A DNA stretch of 64,000 bases from Roseitranquillus sp963776845 (GTDB taxonomy: Bacteria; Pseudomonadota; Alphaproteobacteria; Rhodobacterales; Rhodobacteraceae): the NCBI GenBank assembly GCA_963776845.1, contig CAVZOJ010000031.1, forward strand, positions 141,635 to 205,634, given 5' to 3'. Position 1 is the first letter of the stretch. Each line of letters opens with the position of its first letter. Below, one piece after another: positions 62,375 to 64,000 of this stretch. Below the pieces are notes generated by a model. It saw only the letters and a program-made list of their open reading frames with translations, did no database searches and was not told the DNA's origin. The position numbers were made by a program, and so were the translations under genes.

Positions 62375-63007
62375 TTGAAGATTTTGGTGATAGGCGGCAC
62401 CTCGGGCATTGGCCGCAAGGTCGTGGAAGAGGCACTGGCGCGCGGCCATACCGTGCGGGCGATGGCCCGCAGTGCGGACGAGATGGCGGTCGCCGAAGGC
62501 CTCGAGCCGATCCAGGGCGATGCCACGCATCCCGACGACGTCGCCCGCGCGCTCGAAGGCGTGGACGCCGTGGTCGATGCTCTGGGCATCGGGTCGCGGA
62601 TCTTAAAGCCGTGGGAGCGCGTCACGCTCTTCTCGCGCGCGGCGTCCGTGCTGGTGCCCGCCATGCGCGAGGCCGGCGTGTCTCGCCTCGTCGCCGTCAC
62701 CGGCTTTGGCGCGGGTGACAGCAAGACCGCGCTCAGCCTGGTGGAGCGGATCGGCACCGCCGCCGTGCTGGGAAAGTCGTACCGCGACAAGGACCGGCAG
62801 GAGAGGACGATCACCGCATCGGGGCTCGACTGGACGCTGGTGCGCCCGACCCTGCTGACCGACGGGCCGAAGAGCCGGCGCTACAAGGTGCTCCTCGCCG
62901 GCGAGTGGCGCAACGGCGTCGTTTCGCGCGCCGACGTGGCCGATTTCGTCCTGAACGCCCTCGAACAGGGCAGTCACGTGAAGCAGGCGGTGGTGCTCGC
63001 CCGCTGA
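62375..63007 (+). CDS. NAD(P)-binding NmrA/SDR-like oxidoreductase
   Basis: 210 residues; TTG 62375 has AAGGAGG six bases upstream (the GTG at 62369 touches the RBS). Atypical short-chain/NmrA-type Rossmann protein: LKILVIGGTSGIGRKVVEEA (dinucleotide motif), HTVRAMARSADEMAVAEGLE, DVARALEGVDAVVDALGIGS, SRLVAVTGFGAGDSKTALSL, LDWTLVRPTLLTDGPKSRRY. Members include flavin reductases and NADPH sensors. No catalytic YxxxK is visible, as usual for this subclass. Divergent from the UgpC-like ATPase; role unknown. Confidence 0.83.
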   Translation: MKILVIGGTSGIGRKVVEEALARGHTVRAMARSADEMAVAEGLEPIQGDATHPDDVARALEGVDAVVDALGIGSRILKPWERVTLFSRAASVLVPAMREAGVSRLVAVTGFGAGDSKTALSLVERIGTAAVLGKSYRDKDRQERTITASGLDWTLVRPTLLTDGPKSRRYKVLLAGEWRNGVVSRADVADFVLNALEQGSHVKQAVVLAR

Positions 63008-63074
63008 CTGGTTGCGGCGCGGCGGTCGGCGGCGTCTCATGGCGTCTGGGCCGAGGTCTTGGACGAGGGCGCCG

Positions 63075-64000
63075 ATGAACGTCTACGCGAATACGCCATT
63101 CGACAAGCTGGAGGTCGGAATGGAGGCGGAGGTCACGCGCCTCTGCGTCGCCGACGATCTTTATGTCTTCGCCCACGCCTCGGGCAATCTGAACCCGCTG
63201 CACCTGCCGGACGAGGACGGTGATCTCGACGGCCGGCCAGAGGCGATCGTGCCGTCGCTCTGGCTCGGCGCATTGATCTCGGGCGTACTGGGCAATCGTC
63301 TGCCGGGACCGGGGACGCTCTACAAGTCGCAGAACCTGCGTTTCCTGGGCCGTGCCTGCGCAGGAGACACCGTGCGCGCGCGCGTCCGCCTGACGGCACT
63401 CGGCGCCGGCCGCGAGGCGACCTTCGAGACCAACGTGGAGCGCGAGGACGGCACCCTCCTCGTCGAGGGCGAGGCGGTGGTGATCGCGCAGAGCGCGCGC
63501 AAATTTTTCGCGCCGACGACGTACCGGGCCTCACCGTCAGGAGCCACGCCCATTTCGACGCGCTTCGCCCGCGCCGAGCCGCTGGACCCGATCCCGACGG
63601 CCGTTGTCTGGCCGAGTCGGCCGACGCAATCGCCGGCGCGATGCTTCGCGCGCGCCATACCCTGATCGTGCCGATCCTTGTCGGTCAGCGGTCGCAGATC
63701 GAAGCCGCAGCGGCCGAGGCGGAGATCGACCTCGCGGGCGTCGAGATCGCCGAGGCGAAGGATCCGCATGACGCCGCCGCCCTCGCCTGCCGGCTGGTCC
63801 ACGAAGGGCGTGCGCGCGCCGTGATGAAGGGGCATATGCACACCGACGACCTCCTGCGGGCGCTGCTCCGGAAGGATGGCGGCCTCAGGACCGGCAGGCG
63901 GATGAGCCACGTCTTTCGTCATGGATGTCCCCGGTCTCGACCACCTGGTCATGGTCACCGACGCGGCGATCAACATCGCGCCCGATCTCGTGGCCAAGAT
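63075..64000 (+). pseudogene. MaoC hydratase-phosphate acetyltransferase fusion, frameshifted, cut by window edge
   Basis: ATG 63075: a MaoC/hotdog domain (VTRLCVADDLYVFAHASGNL NPLHLPDEDG; SLWLGALISGVLGNRLPGPG) that would hydrate enoyl-CoA. It is followed by a phosphate acetyltransferase domain (HTLIVPILVGQRSQIEAAAA, LVHEGRARAVMKGHMHTDDL, MDVPGLDHLVMVTDAAINIA) running off the right edge. This is the known fusion 'enoyl-CoA hydratase/phosphate acetyltransferase'. Four apparent indels break it: around 63505, 63560, 63612 and 63917 (a T-run). Real decay and low sequence quality cannot be told apart here. Intact homologues usually accompany acetate kinase and stress genes. Confidence 0.8.

Noticed and set aside
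1..64000. CRISPR array, tRNA, rRNA or replication origin
   Set aside because: No regularly spaced repeats, no T-loop-like GGTTCGA tRNA ends in cloverleaf context and no rRNA-like or DnaA-box-rich stretch was seen by eye. A covariance-model scan would settle small RNAs.

Overview
The window is GC-rich DNA (about two thirds G+C by eye) that looks like an alphaproteobacterium of Rhodobacterales/Rhizobiales type. Support for this comes from the lactoylglutathione lyase, Ku/LigD, BtpA-family and sugar ABC transporter proteins, frequent GTG/TTG starts, and pervasive ATGA/GTGA stop-start overlaps. No rRNA, tRNA or CRISPR array was seen. No replication or conjugation gene is present, so chromosome versus plasmid cannot be decided.

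Left part (1-38.1 kb) is a mosaic of real genes among decaying mobile DNA. 1-7.4 kb: IS6 and IS21 remnants and a truncated HlyD gene flank a stress-type block (zinc alcohol dehydrogenase, phosphotransferase-ATPase, CBS-linked site-2 protease, broken MFS and DUF2267 genes). 7.4-17.4 kb: IS630 and IS110 remnants and two copies (A and B) of an element coding a tyrosine recombinase plus an IS91-type transposase. Between the copies lie a broken regulator, a truncated sulfotransferase, a methyltransferase, a frameshifted DUF924 gene and two small genes. 17.5-25.1 kb is a healthy metabolic block: lactoylglutathione lyase, a GMC oxidoreductase with a Tat-signal partner, and a coupled operon of methanethiol oxidase (SBP56), [2Fe-2S] ferredoxin and CoA-binding protein. 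That operon is divergent from an IclR regulator and is followed by a DMSP-demethylase-like THF methyltransferase. 25.5-38.1 kb returns to mobile DNA: hydantoinase and rve-transposase remnants, an HdeA-like protein, element copy C, IS110, IS1182, an IS1634 split by an intact IS110/IS1111-type element, and IS256 debris.

Right part (38.7-64 kb) is compact and mostly intact. It opens with a minus-strand operon hydrolase/TPR/Ku/LigD (non-homologous end joining) beside a DUF475 membrane protein. A large carbohydrate locus follows (44.8-62.2 kb) with two complete ABC importers: one ribose-type (substrate-binding protein, double ATPase, two permeases) and one MalFG-type (substrate-binding protein, two permeases, UgpC/MsmK-like ATPase). 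It also holds an SMP-30 lactonase, FGGY kinase, ribokinase, RbsD/FucU mutarotase, aldo/keto reductase, BtpA-family TIM barrel, M42 aminopeptidase and SGNH hydrolase. No transcriptional regulator lies in this locus. The window ends in an NmrA-like reductase and a frameshifted MaoC-phosphate acetyltransferase fusion gene.

The most unusual signal is in the three integrase/IS91 copies. They are studded with short hairpin-forming insertions at different positions. One ~30-bp near-palindrome occurs three times, twice as exact 27-bp (9-codon) in-frame additions inside coding sequence and once as a 25-bp frameshifting one. This resembles, by analogy, the coding-sequence palindromic elements known from Rickettsia. 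The second point of interest is the methanethiol oxidase / DmdA-like neighbourhood, which suggests methylated-sulfur or C1 metabolism.
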